Source: a virus. From it: DNA of 38,234 nt. The translations under genes were made by a program, and so were the position numbers. The stretch spans positions 1-38,234 of the IMG/VR virus record IMGVR_UViG_3300012008_000019. One strand, 5' to 3'. Positions 29,883 through 37,922 of this stretch are shown piece after piece. Under the pieces are notes generated by a model, which did no database searches, was not told where the DNA came from, and was given only the letters and a program-made list of their open reading frames with translations. Every line of letters begins with the position of its first letter. Positions within the stretch are counted from its first letter, which is position 1.

Positions 29883-31330
29883 GCAAAGGTATGTCGTTCC
29901 CCCTGGTCGGCGGGTCGTACCGTGCGCGCTCGCGCAACCTGGACGACCAGCAAACGATTAACCTGTTTCCGGTCATGGGCGGGTCCGGCACGGCGGAGGC
30001 AATTAGCGCCCTGTACGGCACGCCGGGGAAACGGCTGCTCGTGGACCTGGCCGGCGCCGTTGGGGGCGTCCGAGGCCTGTACCGGCCGTCCACGGGGCAA
30101 TCCATCGCGGTTCAAGGCGACAAGGTGTACCGCGTGGCCGCCGACTGGACGAAAACCCTCGTCGGCACGATCGACACGGCCGATTCGCCCGTCAGCATGG
30201 CCGACGACGGCATCATCGCGGTTATCGTTACGGGCGCGCTCGGGTACACCCTGAATCTCGCAACCAACGTCCTGACGCCGATTACCGACCCCGCGTTTTA
30301 CGGTTCGGATTACGTCTATTACAACAAAACGGTATTCATTTTCAACCGGCCCGGGACGGCGCAATTTTACCTCGCGAGCTCCGAGGCCGGCGCCCTGGTG
30401 TTCGACGCCCTGGACTTTGCCACGGCCACCACGAACGCCGAGGAGATCGTCCGGCACGTCGTCAACCATGAGGAGCTTTTGCTGTTCAAGACGACCGTTA
30501 CCGAGGTGTGGCGCGCCACCGGCTCGGGCGACTTCCTGTTCGCGCGCGATACGAACGCCTCGATCGAAAAAGGATGCCAGGCGAAACACTCGGTTGCCTC
30601 GCTCGACAGCACCGTGTATTGGCTGGGCGGCGACTCCGAGGGCGACGGCATCGTGTGGAAAATGAACGGGTACTCGCCGGTCCGCGTGTCTCACGACGGC
30701 GTCGAGTTTGCGATCCAGAACTACGGCGACACCTCCGACGCCTGGGCCTACACGTACCAGCAAGAGGGACATACCTTCTATGTGCTCAATTTCCCCAGCG
30801 CTAACGCGACGTGGGGCTATGACGTGGCCACCGGCGAATGGCACGAGCGCGCGTACCTGCTGCCGGCCACCGGCGTTATGCAGCGCGACCGCGCCGTGTG
30901 CCATATGTATTTTGGCGGCGAACACGTGGTCGGCGACTGGGAAAATGGGCGTTTGTATGCCCTGGACATGGATTATTTCAGCGACAACGGCGACCCGATC
31001 CGCTCGGTCCGCGTGTGCCCGCACATTTCCGGTACTGGCTACAACATCATCAAACACAAGCGCATGCGGATCGACATCGAACCGGGCGTCGGCCTCGTGT
31101 CGGGCCAGGGCTCCGACCCGGTGCTTATGCTGCGCTGGTCCAACGACGGCGGGTACCGCTGGTCCTCGCTCAAGTCGAAATCAATGGGCAAAATCGGCCA
31201 GACAAACAAAACCGTCAGTATCGACCGCCTGGGCGAAGCCGTTACCCGCGTGTACGAGTTGTCGATCACGGACCCGGTTAAACGGGTCATCCTGGGGGCG
31301 GCCGTTGACGCGGTCGATACTGGGCGATGA
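29879..31330 (+). CDS. Packaged DNA stabilization protein, P22 gp10-like (483 aa)
   Basis: P22 gp10 closes the portal after gp4 and carries the tail needle. The start M-S-K-G-M-S-F-P-L-V-G-G-S-Y, the early Q-Q-T-I-N-L-F-P, G-T-P-G, and the blade-like repeats with G-x-x-Y/W turns match the Phage_stabilise family. The length of 483 is near the P22 value of about 470. It overlaps the previous and next genes by 4 bases each, so its output is tied to the ejection and fibre genes. Confidence 0.88.
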   Translation: MSKGMSFPLVGGSYRARSRNLDDQQTINLFPVMGGSGTAEAISALYGTPGKRLLVDLAGAVGGVRGLYRPSTGQSIAVQGDKVYRVAADWTKTLVGTIDTADSPVSMADDGIIAVIVTGALGYTLNLATNVLTPITDPAFYGSDYVYYNKTVFIFNRPGTAQFYLASSEAGALVFDALDFATATTNAEEIVRHVVNHEELLLFKTTVTEVWRATGSGDFLFARDTNASIEKGCQAKHSVASLDSTVYWLGGDSEGDGIVWKMNGYSPVRVSHDGVEFAIQNYGDTSDAWAYTYQQEGHTFYVLNFPSANATWGYDVATGEWHERAYLLPATGVMQRDRAVCHMYFGGEHVVGDWENGRLYALDMDYFSDNGDPIRSVRVCPHISGTGYNIIKHKRMRIDIEPGVGLVSGQGSDPVLMLRWSNDGGYRWSSLKSKSMGKIGQTNKTVSIDRLGEAVTRVYELSITDPVKRVILGAAVDAVDTGR

Positions 31331-32499
31331 CTCTCTCCCTATTCCCCGCCCGCGTGGCCATTGGCCGCGTTTCTGGGCCTAACGGCGGCGCCCTTGATGT
31401 CATCATGACGCCCGAGTTTGCGCGTGCCCTGACGGACCTATTCGAGCGCGTGGGCGGCGCCAACGGCATGAGCTCCGACGACCTGGCGCTCCTGGCGTCG
31501 TTCGCAACCGACCCCGGCGCGCTCGAGCAGGACATTTTCTCCGCCCAGCTGGTCGAGGCGACGGCGGCGCCGGTACCGGTTGTCGAGGCCGCGCCGCCAG
31601 CGTTTGACGACGTGGCCGGCCTAGTGGCGCAACTCGAGGAAATGCGCGCAAGAATTAATGACTTGGAAAAACATTTCCTAGTTTCAAGCCCTGCGGTAGA
31701 ATCGGAGCTGTTTAAAGCGATGGCGGCATTCGAGGCCCAAAGCGCGTTTACGCCGTCGTTCGTACCAGATTGGGAGCGTCCGGGGCGAATTGGGCGGGCA
31801 AGGGCGAACACCGGGGCTTTTACGACGCTTTCCGCGACGCTGCAGATTACCAGCACGCTTGCGACGGGAACCGCCCCATTCGTGATTGCTTCGACAACGA
31901 ATGTACCGAATTTGAACGGCTCGCTCCTGTTGGGCAAGACCTGGGCAATTCCGGACCCAATCGGCGCGACAACGCCAAATACCGGGGCTTTTTCGACGAT
32001 TGCGGCATCGGGGAGGATCTCGGCGAATCTGGGTTTGACGGTCGCCGGCGGCACGTTTATTTGCCGAGGCATCACGGACAACGCGACGGCCACGGCTTTG
32101 ACATTCACCGCCGCCGGCATCGCCTCGTACGGGTCCACGACCCAGTACTTCGACGAAAAGGTAAATATCGTCGATGGCGACCCGAAATTGGTACTCCGCT
32201 CGAGCGCCGGCTATAGCTGGGGAATCTCGAACGAGGGGGTAACGAATAACGGGAAACTGACGTTCCGGTACGAGGACGGCACGCTCGACGTGCTGGTGTT
32301 GGACCGGTTGGGCAATGCGGTACTCAATAACACGATGACGGTAAAAGGCGGGGCCACGTTCTTGACCACGTCCACGGCTTTAACCGACGGCGCGGCGGCG
32401 GGGGTCGGGACCATCGCAAACGCGCCAGCAGCAGGCAACCCGACCAAGTGGATCGGCATTAACGACAACGGAACCACTCGATACATTCCGGCGTGGTAA
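31327..32499 (+). CDS. Tail fibre-like protein with TGAF repeats (390 aa)
   Basis: The first ~100 residues, with a short coiled coil (A-Q-L-E-E-M-R-A-R-I-N-D-L-E), probably anchor the protein to the tail. Two repeats follow, A-N-T-G-A-F-T-T-L-S-A-T and P-N-T-G-A-F-S-T-I-A-A-S, of the kind common in phage fibres, then beta-rich sequence and the end T-T-R-Y-I-P-A-W, also a frequent fibre ending. It could be a receptor-binding or adaptor fibre in addition to the tailspike. The next gene begins 18 bp downstream with an AGGAGG ribosome site. Confidence 0.8.
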   Translation: MTLSLFPARVAIGRVSGPNGGALDVIMTPEFARALTDLFERVGGANGMSSDDLALLASFATDPGALEQDIFSAQLVEATAAPVPVVEAAPPAFDDVAGLVAQLEEMRARINDLEKHFLVSSPAVESELFKAMAAFEAQSAFTPSFVPDWERPGRIGRARANTGAFTTLSATLQITSTLATGTAPFVIASTTNVPNLNGSLLLGKTWAIPDPIGATTPNTGAFSTIAASGRISANLGLTVAGGTFICRGITDNATATALTFTAAGIASYGSTTQYFDEKVNIVDGDPKLVLRSSAGYSWGISNEGVTNNGKLTFRYEDGTLDVLVLDRLGNAVLNNTMTVKGGATFLTTSTALTDGAAAGVGTIANAPAAGNPTKWIGINDNGTTRYIPAW

Positions 32500-32517
32500 C
32501 AACAGGAGGTAGGCATC

Positions 32518-32844
32518 ATGGGCACCAAAGTTTATGTATTCGAGGGGGGCACATTGACCGCCGCGTCCGTCCTGCAGGGTACTGTAGTCGCGACCGGCGC
32601 GAAGCGAGTCATTCGCTCGGCCGAGATCGTCAACGACACCGGCGCGGGCATCATCGTTACGGTTGTCGTCAAGGACTCCGGCGGCACGGATCGGCCGAAA
32701 ATCAGCGCGCGCACCATCGACCCGGGCGAAACGTACTTGTGCCCGGAGCTCGTAAATAAAGGCCTGCTCGCCGCCGCCGGCGTGTACGCCGTGGGCAACG
32801 GCGCCAAATTCAGCTACACCGCAACCGAAATTACGAACGGATAA
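32518..32844 (+). CDS. Small virion-associated protein (108 aa)
   Basis: A beta-rich protein with many Val/Thr residues (L-T-A-A-S-V-L-Q-G-T-V-V, I-I-V-T-V-V-V-K-D). It resembles short proteins that sit between fibre and tailspike genes but I do not recognise a family. The perfect AGGAGGTAG ribosome site before its ATG is one of the strongest in the window, so it may be made in quantity. Only 3 bp separate it from the tailspike gene. Confidence 0.7.
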   Translation: MGTKVYVFEGGTLTAASVLQGTVVATGAKRVIRSAEIVNDTGAGIIVTVVVKDSGGTDRPKISARTIDPGETYLCPELVNKGLLAAAGVYAVGNGAKFSYTATEITNG

Positions 32845-32847
32845 GCC

Positions 32848-34596
32848 ATGTCCCTACCGATCATGCCGAACGGCCGGCAACGCTACCATAACAACGACGG
32901 CACGGTCGCCGCCGGCGGTTTCGTCTACCCGTTCGCCGCTGGCACGTCGAACCCGAAAACGGCCTATCGTGACTCGGCCGGTACCGACCCGCACCCGCAC
33001 CCGATCGTACTCGACGCCAAAGGCGAGGCGGTCATTTTCTGGTCGGGCGCGTACAAGGTCGATGTAAAACAGTCGGACGGTACGCAAGTCACCGGCTACC
33101 CAGTCGACAACCTGCAATCGCCCCTCATCCCGGACAACCTCTCCGCAAGCGTGGGCGCCGGCCTCCTGGGCTTCCTGTACGCGAACGTCTACGCCGCCGG
33201 CACAATCGGGAAATGGCTCAAAGACCTGGCGCTCGCGACGGGCTCCTCGTTCCTGGGTTGGGCGCAGTCGGGCGGGAGCGCGACGACCCGCACCGTACAG
33301 GACAAGCTCCGGGAGACGATGTCCGCGACGGACTATAACGGCATCATCGCGGACGGCGTCACGGACCAAACGGCCAAGCTCGTTGCCTGGTTTACGTCGC
33401 TGGGCGCCGACTACACTGGCGTTATCCGCATCCCGTACAACGTCAAATTCAACTGCACAACGGTGTACGCCGCGATCCCGCCGCGCGTGCTGGTGCAAGA
33501 CGACAGTATTATCAACATCGCCAACCCGTCCGGATATTTCCCGCGCGCGACCGGTTTGATCGACAATTGCGACACGGCGAACACCGACACGACATTCGTG
33601 CATAGCAGCAGCCATAACGCCAATTTCACGACCGAGAACCGAGGCACCGCGCCGACCACGTCGGCCGCCGGCCGTATCGCCGCCTGGCTATGGGGGACCG
33701 GCCGATTCCAACGCGGCCAGCCTGGTATCAGGAGCCCCGGCCGCGCCGAGTTCGCGCTCATCGCGGGCACGGGTAAATGGTCCTGGGTTATCCGCCGGTA
33801 CCTGCCCTGGGCCGCCGCCCTCAACTCGGAATACTGGACGGCGAACACCGTCATCGCGGCCGGCTCCTACATCATCAGCAGCCCGGAACGCGTGTACATG
33901 ACCGTCGCCGGCGGTACGACTGGCGTAGTCGCCCCGACGCACCTCTCCGGTACGGCGGTCGATGGTACCGTCACCTGGACTTTCGTTTCGGCGCAAACTG
34001 ACATCGTGTGTTTTGGCACGAACGAAAACGGCGAGCTGGCCACGAACACCGCGCCGGCGCAAGGCGTGGTCGCCTACCTGAAATCGAACCCTGATTCCGG
34101 CGGCGTGGCGCGCCTCATCGTCGAGGCCTCCGCGATCAACCAACGCGCGCATTTGAACCTGCAGCCGACCGACGGCGCCGGCGTGGCGATTACCGCTATC
34201 CCGGCCATCGTCGGTATTGAGGACGGCACGCTCCGCATGCGGATCTCGACGCTCCTCCGGGACTTGTTCATCGCAAGCGACACTCTCGGTCTGCAACTGG
34301 GCGTGTATGGCCACGTGGAAGCAACGGCGGTCAATTTGAGCGCTACGCCTAGTGTGTTGAACTGTTCGCTCCTGCTCCTCGCCAACACCGGCGCGACGAA
34401 CATTACAAATTTCTTGGATAGCACCACGACGCAAGAGGTCACGCTGTTTTTCCAAAACGGTAATACGACCCTGGTTAATGGCGCGACTCTGGTACTCAAG
34501 GGGGGTATTAATGTTACGCCAATTTCTAATCAAATTATCGTCATTAAAAAATACTCTGGCTCAGCCGCTTGGTTTGAAAAAAGTAGGAATTTCTAA
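32848..34596 (+). CDS. Tailspike protein with P22-like head-binding domain (582 aa)
   Basis: The N-terminal ~110 residues (G-G-F-V-Y-P-F-A-A-G-T, D-S-A-G-T, P-I-V-L-D-A-K-G-E-A, V-D-V-K-Q-S-D-G) are the pattern of head-binding domains that attach spikes to the tail. A pectate-lyase-type beginning follows (A-D-G-V-T-D-Q-T-A-K-L near residue 170). The remaining sequence is Thr/Ala/Gly-rich, beta-solenoid in character and probably binds and cuts host surface polysaccharide; no catalytic residues can be named. It is the only large spike gene, so host range likely depends on it. The last ~60 bp are AT-rich, unlike the rest. Confidence 0.88.
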   Translation: MSLPIMPNGRQRYHNNDGTVAAGGFVYPFAAGTSNPKTAYRDSAGTDPHPHPIVLDAKGEAVIFWSGAYKVDVKQSDGTQVTGYPVDNLQSPLIPDNLSASVGAGLLGFLYANVYAAGTIGKWLKDLALATGSSFLGWAQSGGSATTRTVQDKLRETMSATDYNGIIADGVTDQTAKLVAWFTSLGADYTGVIRIPYNVKFNCTTVYAAIPPRVLVQDDSIINIANPSGYFPRATGLIDNCDTANTDTTFVHSSSHNANFTTENRGTAPTTSAAGRIAAWLWGTGRFQRGQPGIRSPGRAEFALIAGTGKWSWVIRRYLPWAAALNSEYWTANTVIAAGSYIISSPERVYMTVAGGTTGVVAPTHLSGTAVDGTVTWTFVSAQTDIVCFGTNENGELATNTAPAQGVVAYLKSNPDSGGVARLIVEASAINQRAHLNLQPTDGAGVAITAIPAIVGIEDGTLRMRISTLLRDLFIASDTLGLQLGVYGHVEATAVNLSATPSVLNCSLLLLANTGATNITNFLDSTTTQEVTLFFQNGNTTLVNGATLVLKGGINVTPISNQIIVIKKYSGSAAWFEKSRNF

Positions 34597-34597
34597 A

Positions 34598-34987
34598 ATG
34601 TCGATCGCTCAAATTCATTTCATTTTACGGCCCGATCCGAACGGCGTTTGGTACGTCCAAGACGACACGGACCACGCCTCATTCGGCGTCGATAAAGTTA
34701 CCGGCGTTATCCACGAAAAAGACCATTTGCGCGTGTACTTTACGCCGGTCTACGCCAAAGCCGGCACGGTTCAAGTTACGACCGACGACGATTTTGCCGG
34801 GTCGCTGACGGCGAATGCGGGGCTCGGTACCCAATGCGTTTCGATCAAGCTGCGCGCGCACCCGAACACGAAAGGCATCGACCCGCCGATCGACCCGAAA
34901 CGGATTTGGGAATACCTCCGCCCCGCCGATGGCTACGATAAAACGTGCGGGAACCTCTGGGTCAACATCACCATGATTACCGCATAA
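34598..34987 (+). CDS. Uncharacterised protein after the tailspike (129 aa)
   Basis: It starts M-S-I-A-Q-I-H-F-I-L-R-P-D-P-N-G-V-W and has many Tyr, Asp and Val residues in a beta-rich pattern. AGGA lies 9 nt upstream of the ATG. I reject a start 120 bp further upstream because that region is the end of the tailspike gene and has no ribosome site. It could be a tail tip or lysis accessory; nothing in the sequence decides. Confidence 0.7.
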   Translation: MSIAQIHFILRPDPNGVWYVQDDTDHASFGVDKVTGVIHEKDHLRVYFTPVYAKAGTVQVTTDDDFAGSLTANAGLGTQCVSIKLRAHPNTKGIDPPIDPKRIWEYLRPADGYDKTCGNLWVNITMITA

Positions 34988-34996
34988 GGGGCGCCC

Positions 34997-35242
34997 GTGA
35001 CAACGCCAATCGACCACGAGAACGCCACCCGCTTAGCGGTTATGGAAGTGGAATGGAAGCACATGAAAGCGACGGTCGAGGACTTGAAATTCTCGAACGC
35101 CCGCCAAGAGGCCACCCTCAACGAACTGTTGCGCACGATGCACGAGGCCAAAGGCGGTTGGCGTGTGCTGCTGGCGATGGGCGGCGCCGCCGGCACGGTC
35201 GGCGCGGTTATCTCGTGGGCTTTGTCCCATTGGAAGGGTTGA
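34997..35242 (+). CDS. Holin-like small membrane protein (81 aa)
   Basis: An N-terminal charged helix (H-E-N-A-T-R-L-A-V-M-E-V-E-W-K-H-M-K-A-T) is followed by a single C-terminal membrane segment (V-L-L-A-M-G-G-A-A-G-T-V-G-A-V-I-S-W-A-L, residues about 58-77). This is the plan of class III-like or hemolysin XhlA-like holins. GTG start; the stop overlaps the endolysin start. Its position before the endolysin supports a role in membrane permeabilisation. Confidence 0.68.
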   Translation: MTTPIDHENATRLAVMEVEWKHMKATVEDLKFSNARQEATLNELLRTMHEAKGGWRVLLAMGGAAGTVGAVISWALSHWKG

Positions 35243-35865
35243 TGATGCTCACGCTCGCGCAGCTGCAACAAATCATGCCCGGCACGACCCGAGGCGCGGT
35301 ATTCGCCGGCCCCCTGGCGCGCGCGGTCGAGGAGTTCGGCATCGCCGGGCGCGAGCAGCTCGCGCGGTTCCTGGCCAACGTCGGGCACGAAACGGGCGGC
35401 CTATCGGTGTTCGAGGAAAACCTCAACTATAGCGCCGAGCGCCTGCCGAAAGTGTGGCCGAAACGGTTCCCGACCATCGCCTCGACGGCGGGCTATTCGC
35501 GGAACCCGGTCGCCCTGGCCAACAAGGTGTACGCCGACCGCATGGGCAACGGGTCCGAGAAAAGCGGCGACGGCTGGCGGTACCGTGGCGCCGGCATGCT
35601 GCAGCTTACCGGGCGAGACAACCACGCGGCCTGTTCGGCGCGGTTCGGCGTCCCGCTCGAGCAGGTAGGTGACTGGTTGCGCACGCCCGAGGGCGCCGCG
35701 CGTTCGGCGGCCTGGTTCTACACGTCCAACGGGTTGCACAAGGTCGACACGTTCGATCATGTTTGCGACCGGATCAATCTCGGGCGGGAAACTGACCGCG
35801 TGGGCGATTCGATCGGCTGGGCCGACCGCCTGGCCATGTACGAGCGCGCGCTCGAGGTGCTGTGA
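35242..35865 (+). CDS. Endolysin, GH19 (chitinase-like) muramidase (207 aa)
   Basis: This enzyme cuts cell-wall peptidoglycan. The core is A-N-V-G-H-E-T-G-G (catalytic Glu at residue 50), then E-E-N-L-N-Y-S-A-E-R-L, K-R-F-P, and R-Y-R-G-A-G-M-L-Q-L-T-G-R-D-N, the signature of phage GH19 lysozymes. No signal peptide is visible, so it needs the holin for release. Two adjacent in-frame Met codons exist, the first overlapping the previous stop. AAGG lies before them. Confidence 0.93.
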   Translation: MMLTLAQLQQIMPGTTRGAVFAGPLARAVEEFGIAGREQLARFLANVGHETGGLSVFEENLNYSAERLPKVWPKRFPTIASTAGYSRNPVALANKVYADRMGNGSEKSGDGWRYRGAGMLQLTGRDNHAACSARFGVPLEQVGDWLRTPEGAARSAAWFYTSNGLHKVDTFDHVCDRINLGRETDRVGDSIGWADRLAMYERALEVL

Positions 35866-36218
35866 TGCGTATCGACTGGATGCTCGCCATTCTGGTAATT
35901 GGCGCCGTACTGGTCGCCTGGTCGTTCTGGCACGCCCAACGCAAACCGGGTTTCGACTTCGACGCGTTCGACCTGATTATGGAAAACGGCAAGGTTAGCC
36001 GGTTGGCGCTTTGGTACAACCTGGCCGGCGCCGTCTCGACTTGGGTAATCGTCGATTTGCAGATGAAAGGCAAGCTCACCGAGGGTATGTTCGGGCTTTG
36101 GCTGGGCGCCTGGGTCGGCCCGATCATCGCGCGCCTGGTGTTCAACAAAACCGACATGCCAACCCCCGGCACCGTGATTACAACCAAGATGGAAACGACG
36201 GAGAAAACAACATCATGA
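35865..36218 (+). CDS. Multi-pass membrane protein of the lysis cassette (117 aa)
   Basis: Three hydrophobic segments can be seen at about residues 6-22 (M-L-A-I-L-V-I-G-A-V-L-V-A-W), 48-66 (L-W-Y-N-L-A-G-A-V-S-T-W-V-I-V) and 75-94 (M-F-G-L-W-L-G-A-W-V-G-P-I-I-A). The conserved-looking F-D-F-D-A-F-D-L-I-M-E-N-G-K phrase is one I associate with proteins next to phage endolysins. It could be a second holin or an antiholin. It starts at the ATG overlapping the endolysin stop and its stop overlaps the Rz start. Confidence 0.72.
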   Translation: MRIDWMLAILVIGAVLVAWSFWHAQRKPGFDFDAFDLIMENGKVSRLALWYNLAGAVSTWVIVDLQMKGKLTEGMFGLWLGAWVGPIIARLVFNKTDMPTPGTVITTKMETTEKTTS

Positions 36219-36697
36219 ACCTGATTCCCTTGAGTTGGAAAATTGGCGCGGTCGCCGTGCTTCTGGCGCTGCTCACTATCGGCCACGTCGCGCGGGTCCA
36301 CCACGCGGACGCCGCCGGGTACGCGCGCGCGGTCAAGGATCGCGCCGCGTCGGATGCGCTGGCGGTCGCCGCGCGATTGAAGGAAAACGGCGCAAAAGCC
36401 GTCCAACAGGCCGCCGCCAACGTGGCCATTACGAAAGCCAAAAATGAAGAAATTGCCCCTGTTGCTCGTCGCATTGCTGCTGACCGCGTGCGCGTCGGCC
36501 CCGCCATTTGTAGCGGACCTACCAGCCCCACCGAGCCCAAAAGCGCCGCCAGCAGCGACGGCACCAATCCATCCGGCCGGCTGGTTCGACCGGACGTTGA
36601 GCGAGATATTCGAGCGCTAAAACTGGCGGTTGAGGAGGACTTAGCGACGGGGCGGGCGTGCCAGGCGTTTTTGCGCGAAAACTCGCTCGTTCCGTAA
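36215..36697 (+). CDS. Rz: Inner-membrane spanin subunit, Rz-like (160 aa)
   Basis: i-Spanin of Gram-negative phages: with Rz1 it fuses inner and outer membranes after the wall is cut. An N-terminal membrane anchor (W-K-I-G-A-V-A-V-L-L-A-L-L-T-I-G) is followed by a periplasmic helical part (A-A-R-L-K-E-N-G-A-K-A-V-Q-Q-A-A). The C-terminal third is constrained by overlapping Rz1 and is less typical. The ATG lies in the tail of the preceding gene. Confidence 0.85.
   Translation: MNLIPLSWKIGAVAVLLALLTIGHVARVHHADAAGYARAVKDRAASDALAVAARLKENGAKAVQQAAANVAITKAKNEEIAPVARRIAADRVRVGPAICSGPTSPTEPKSAASSDGTNPSGRLVRPDVERDIRALKLAVEEDLATGRACQAFLRENSLVP
36444..36620 (+). CDS. Rz1: Outer-membrane spanin lipoprotein, Rz1-like (58 aa), nested in Rz
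   Basis: It lies wholly within Rz in the +1 frame. The product begins with a lysine-rich start and a hydrophobic core, M-K-K-L-P-L-L-L-V-A-L-L-L-T-A-C, with lipobox L-T-A-C and Cys16 as lipidation site, then a Pro/Ala-rich body typical of Rz1 and a W-F-D-R-T-L-S-E-I-F-E-R end. Length fits the family. Its presence confirms a lysis module for a two-membrane host. Confidence 0.92.
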   Translation: MKKLPLLLVALLLTACASAPPFVADLPAPPSPKAPPAATAPIHPAGWFDRTLSEIFER

Positions 36698-36892
36698 CCG
36701 GCCCGCCGCAATTAGGGCAGCAGGCCGCCCGGTGCGGGCTCTTGCAATACTCGCAAACGGCTGGCCGACTACCTGCTCGAGCGAATGCTCGCCGGCCAAG
36801 CGCCAGGCCTCATAATTCGCACGACTCGCGCGTAACTGCGCCTCGGCCGCCGCTGCCGACGACCAAGCTACCGCCGCTATCCCGAGCGCCAT
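36641..36892 (-). CDS. Small uncharacterised protein (83 aa), possibly frameshifted into a zinc ribbon
   Basis: A strong GGAGGG site precedes the ATG, which starts 1 bp after the stop of the upstream leftward gene. The first ~45 residues (I-A-A-V-A-W-S-S-A-A-A-A-E-A-Q-L, then Y-E-A-W-R-L-A-G-E-H-S-L-E-Q-V-V-G-Q-P-F) look genuine. The remaining frame is an Arg-rich string, while the -1 frame after Phe46 reads C-E-Y-C-K-S-P-H-R-A-A-C-C-P-N-C, a clear zinc-ribbon pattern. Either the annotated frame is right and this is coincidence, or a base is missing or a -1 frameshift is used. The 3' end overlaps Rz by 57 nt in the convergent direction. Last gene of the leftward operon. Confidence 0.5.
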   Translation of the reverse strand: MALGIAAVAWSSAAAAEAQLRASRANYEAWRLAGEHSLEQVVGQPFASIARARTGRPAALIAAGRLRNERVFAQKRLARPPRR

Positions 36893-36893
36893 C

Positions 36894-37316
36894 TCAAGCC
36901 CTCCCCGCGTGTGGACAACCCGCGCAACGCCGGTCCTCCCGGCTTTTATCGTACCGGCATTCCGTACTCATGACGTGCAACACCGGCGCGTAAATCGGGT
37001 TCCGGCTCGTCTCCCCGCTGCTGTATGAGAATACCGTCCCGTATCCGACCTGGGCCAGATGCGTTGCCGCGCCCAGCACCGGCCGGGGCTTGCTGTGGCA
37101 CCCGTACAGCCTGGCCGCCGGCTGCTCGAGCACCGGAGCGGCCCCGTCAAGGCGTTGAATTGCCCGCGTGGTCGCCCGGGTCAGAATGGCGCGTTTGTCG
37201 ATCCTGGGGGCGCAGGCGGGCCTCTCCGGGTCGTTCGTCGCCCACGTGAGCCCGCACCGCCCGCATTGCATTTCGTCGCCTTGCTGGCGCGCCTCGCAGC
37301 TGGTCGGCCTGCTCAT
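36894..37316 (-). CDS. Cysteine-rich uncharacterised protein (140 aa)
   Basis: C-G-R-C-G-L-T-W at residues 18-25 and a C-terminal C-R-Y-D-K-S-R-E-D-R-R-C-A-G-C-P-H form two zinc-binding-like clusters; the C-terminal one resembles short phage proteins that occur alone, so the gene may be a fusion. The stretch between has no recognisable domain. The ATG overlaps the stop of the preceding gene (ATGA). Longer in-frame extension upstream is rejected because it would run through that gene. Probably a nucleic-acid-binding or host-interaction protein; function unknown. Confidence 0.62.
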   Translation of the reverse strand: MSRPTSCEARQQGDEMQCGRCGLTWATNDPERPACAPRIDKRAILTRATTRAIQRLDGAAPVLEQPAARLYGCHSKPRPVLGAATHLAQVGYGTVFSYSSGETSRNPIYAPVLHVMSTECRYDKSREDRRCAGCPHAGRA

Positions 37317-37504
37317 ACCCGGCGCTCCTGGTCGCGCGTCCAACATCCCATGACCGTAGGGCGCCCAGTAGGGAAAATCGAGCGGCGCGCCGCCTCGAGC
37401 GCGGCGGTCATTGCGACGACGCGTTCGGCCGTCGTGCCCGACTTCCCGTGGAGCGCATCGTCGTAGGCTTGCAACGCGGCGACGATTTGGGCGCCGGTCG
37501 TCAT
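37313..37504 (-). CDS. Small helical protein (63 aa)
   Basis: M-T-T-G-A-Q-I-V-A-A-L-Q-A-Y-D-D-A-L-H-G-K-S-G opens one helix, and A-E-R-V-V-A-M-T-A-A-L-E-A-A-R-R forms a second. The end G-C-W-T-R-D-Q-E-R-R-V is charged. It is locked into the leftward operon by ATGA overlaps at both ends, which is the main reason to accept such a short gene. No family recognised. Confidence 0.65.
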   Translation of the reverse strand: MTTGAQIVAALQAYDDALHGKSGTTAERVVAMTAALEAARRSIFPTGRPTVMGCWTRDQERRV

Positions 37505-37635
37505 GCCAACACCAACGCGGCGCCGACACCCAGAACGGCCGCCAGCAGCACGAGGCGGGCCACTACGACCGACCACTCGCAGCGCGTACGCTGGCCAGCG
37601 CCGAACCCGTACACCTCGCGGGCCTGGCGCTTCAT
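37501..37635 (-). CDS. Small single-pass membrane protein (44 aa)
   Basis: A basic N-terminus (M-K-R-Q-A-R-E-V-Y) is followed by a C-terminal hydrophobic segment (V-V-V-A-R-L-V-L-L-A-A-V-L-G-V-G-A-A-L-V-L-A), a likely membrane anchor. The internal Met is chosen because it overlaps the previous stop as ATGA, whereas the frame extends upstream without a ribosome site. No family is recognised. Its presence in a non-lysis operon makes an early membrane function, for example exclusion of other phages, conceivable but unproven. Confidence 0.6.
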   Translation of the reverse strand: MKRQAREVYGFGAGQRTRCEWSVVVARLVLLAAVLGVGAALVLA

Positions 37636-37922
37636 TTCCCGGCCCCGATCGCCTCGTACGCCTGACGGTGCGGCGACCACGTGGTCGGGTCGTCTTTGGC
37701 CCAACCGATGAGGTGGGCGCCGGTGCTGGCGCGCAGCTCGAGCAGGTAGTCGGCCAGGTCGCGGCCGGCCAGCACCTCGAGGCGTGCGGAGATGATCGGT
37801 TCGCGGGCGGCGAAGTAGGCGCGCTGTTTGTCGATCTCCTCGAGCTCTTTAACCAGCTTGCGGCGCTCCCGCTCACGGGCGCGTTGCTCAAATGCGGCGG
37901 CGCTGAAAAATCCTTTAAACAT
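37632..37922 (-). CDS. Uncharacterised helical protein (96 aa)
   Basis: The sequence is helical and charged (F-E-Q-R-A-R-E-R-E-R-R-K-L-V-K-E-L-E-E-I-D-K-Q forms a likely coiled coil at residues 11-33) and then contains A-G-R-D-L-A-D-Y-L-L-E-L-R-A, W-A-K-D-D-P-T-T-W. The ATG overlaps the HTH gene's stop by 8 nt and its stop overlaps the next start by ATGA. No family recognised. The first 17 codons are duplicated at the left end of the window because of the terminal repeat. Confidence 0.7.
   Translation of the reverse strand: MFKGFFSAAAFEQRARERERRKLVKELEEIDKQRAYFAAREPIISARLEVLAGRDLADYLLELRASTGAHLIGWAKDDPTTWSPHRQAYEAIGAGK

Noticed and set aside
29798-31057. 419-codon minus-strand open frame opposite the gp10-like gene
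   Set aside because: Shadow frame; the plus-strand product matches a known family.
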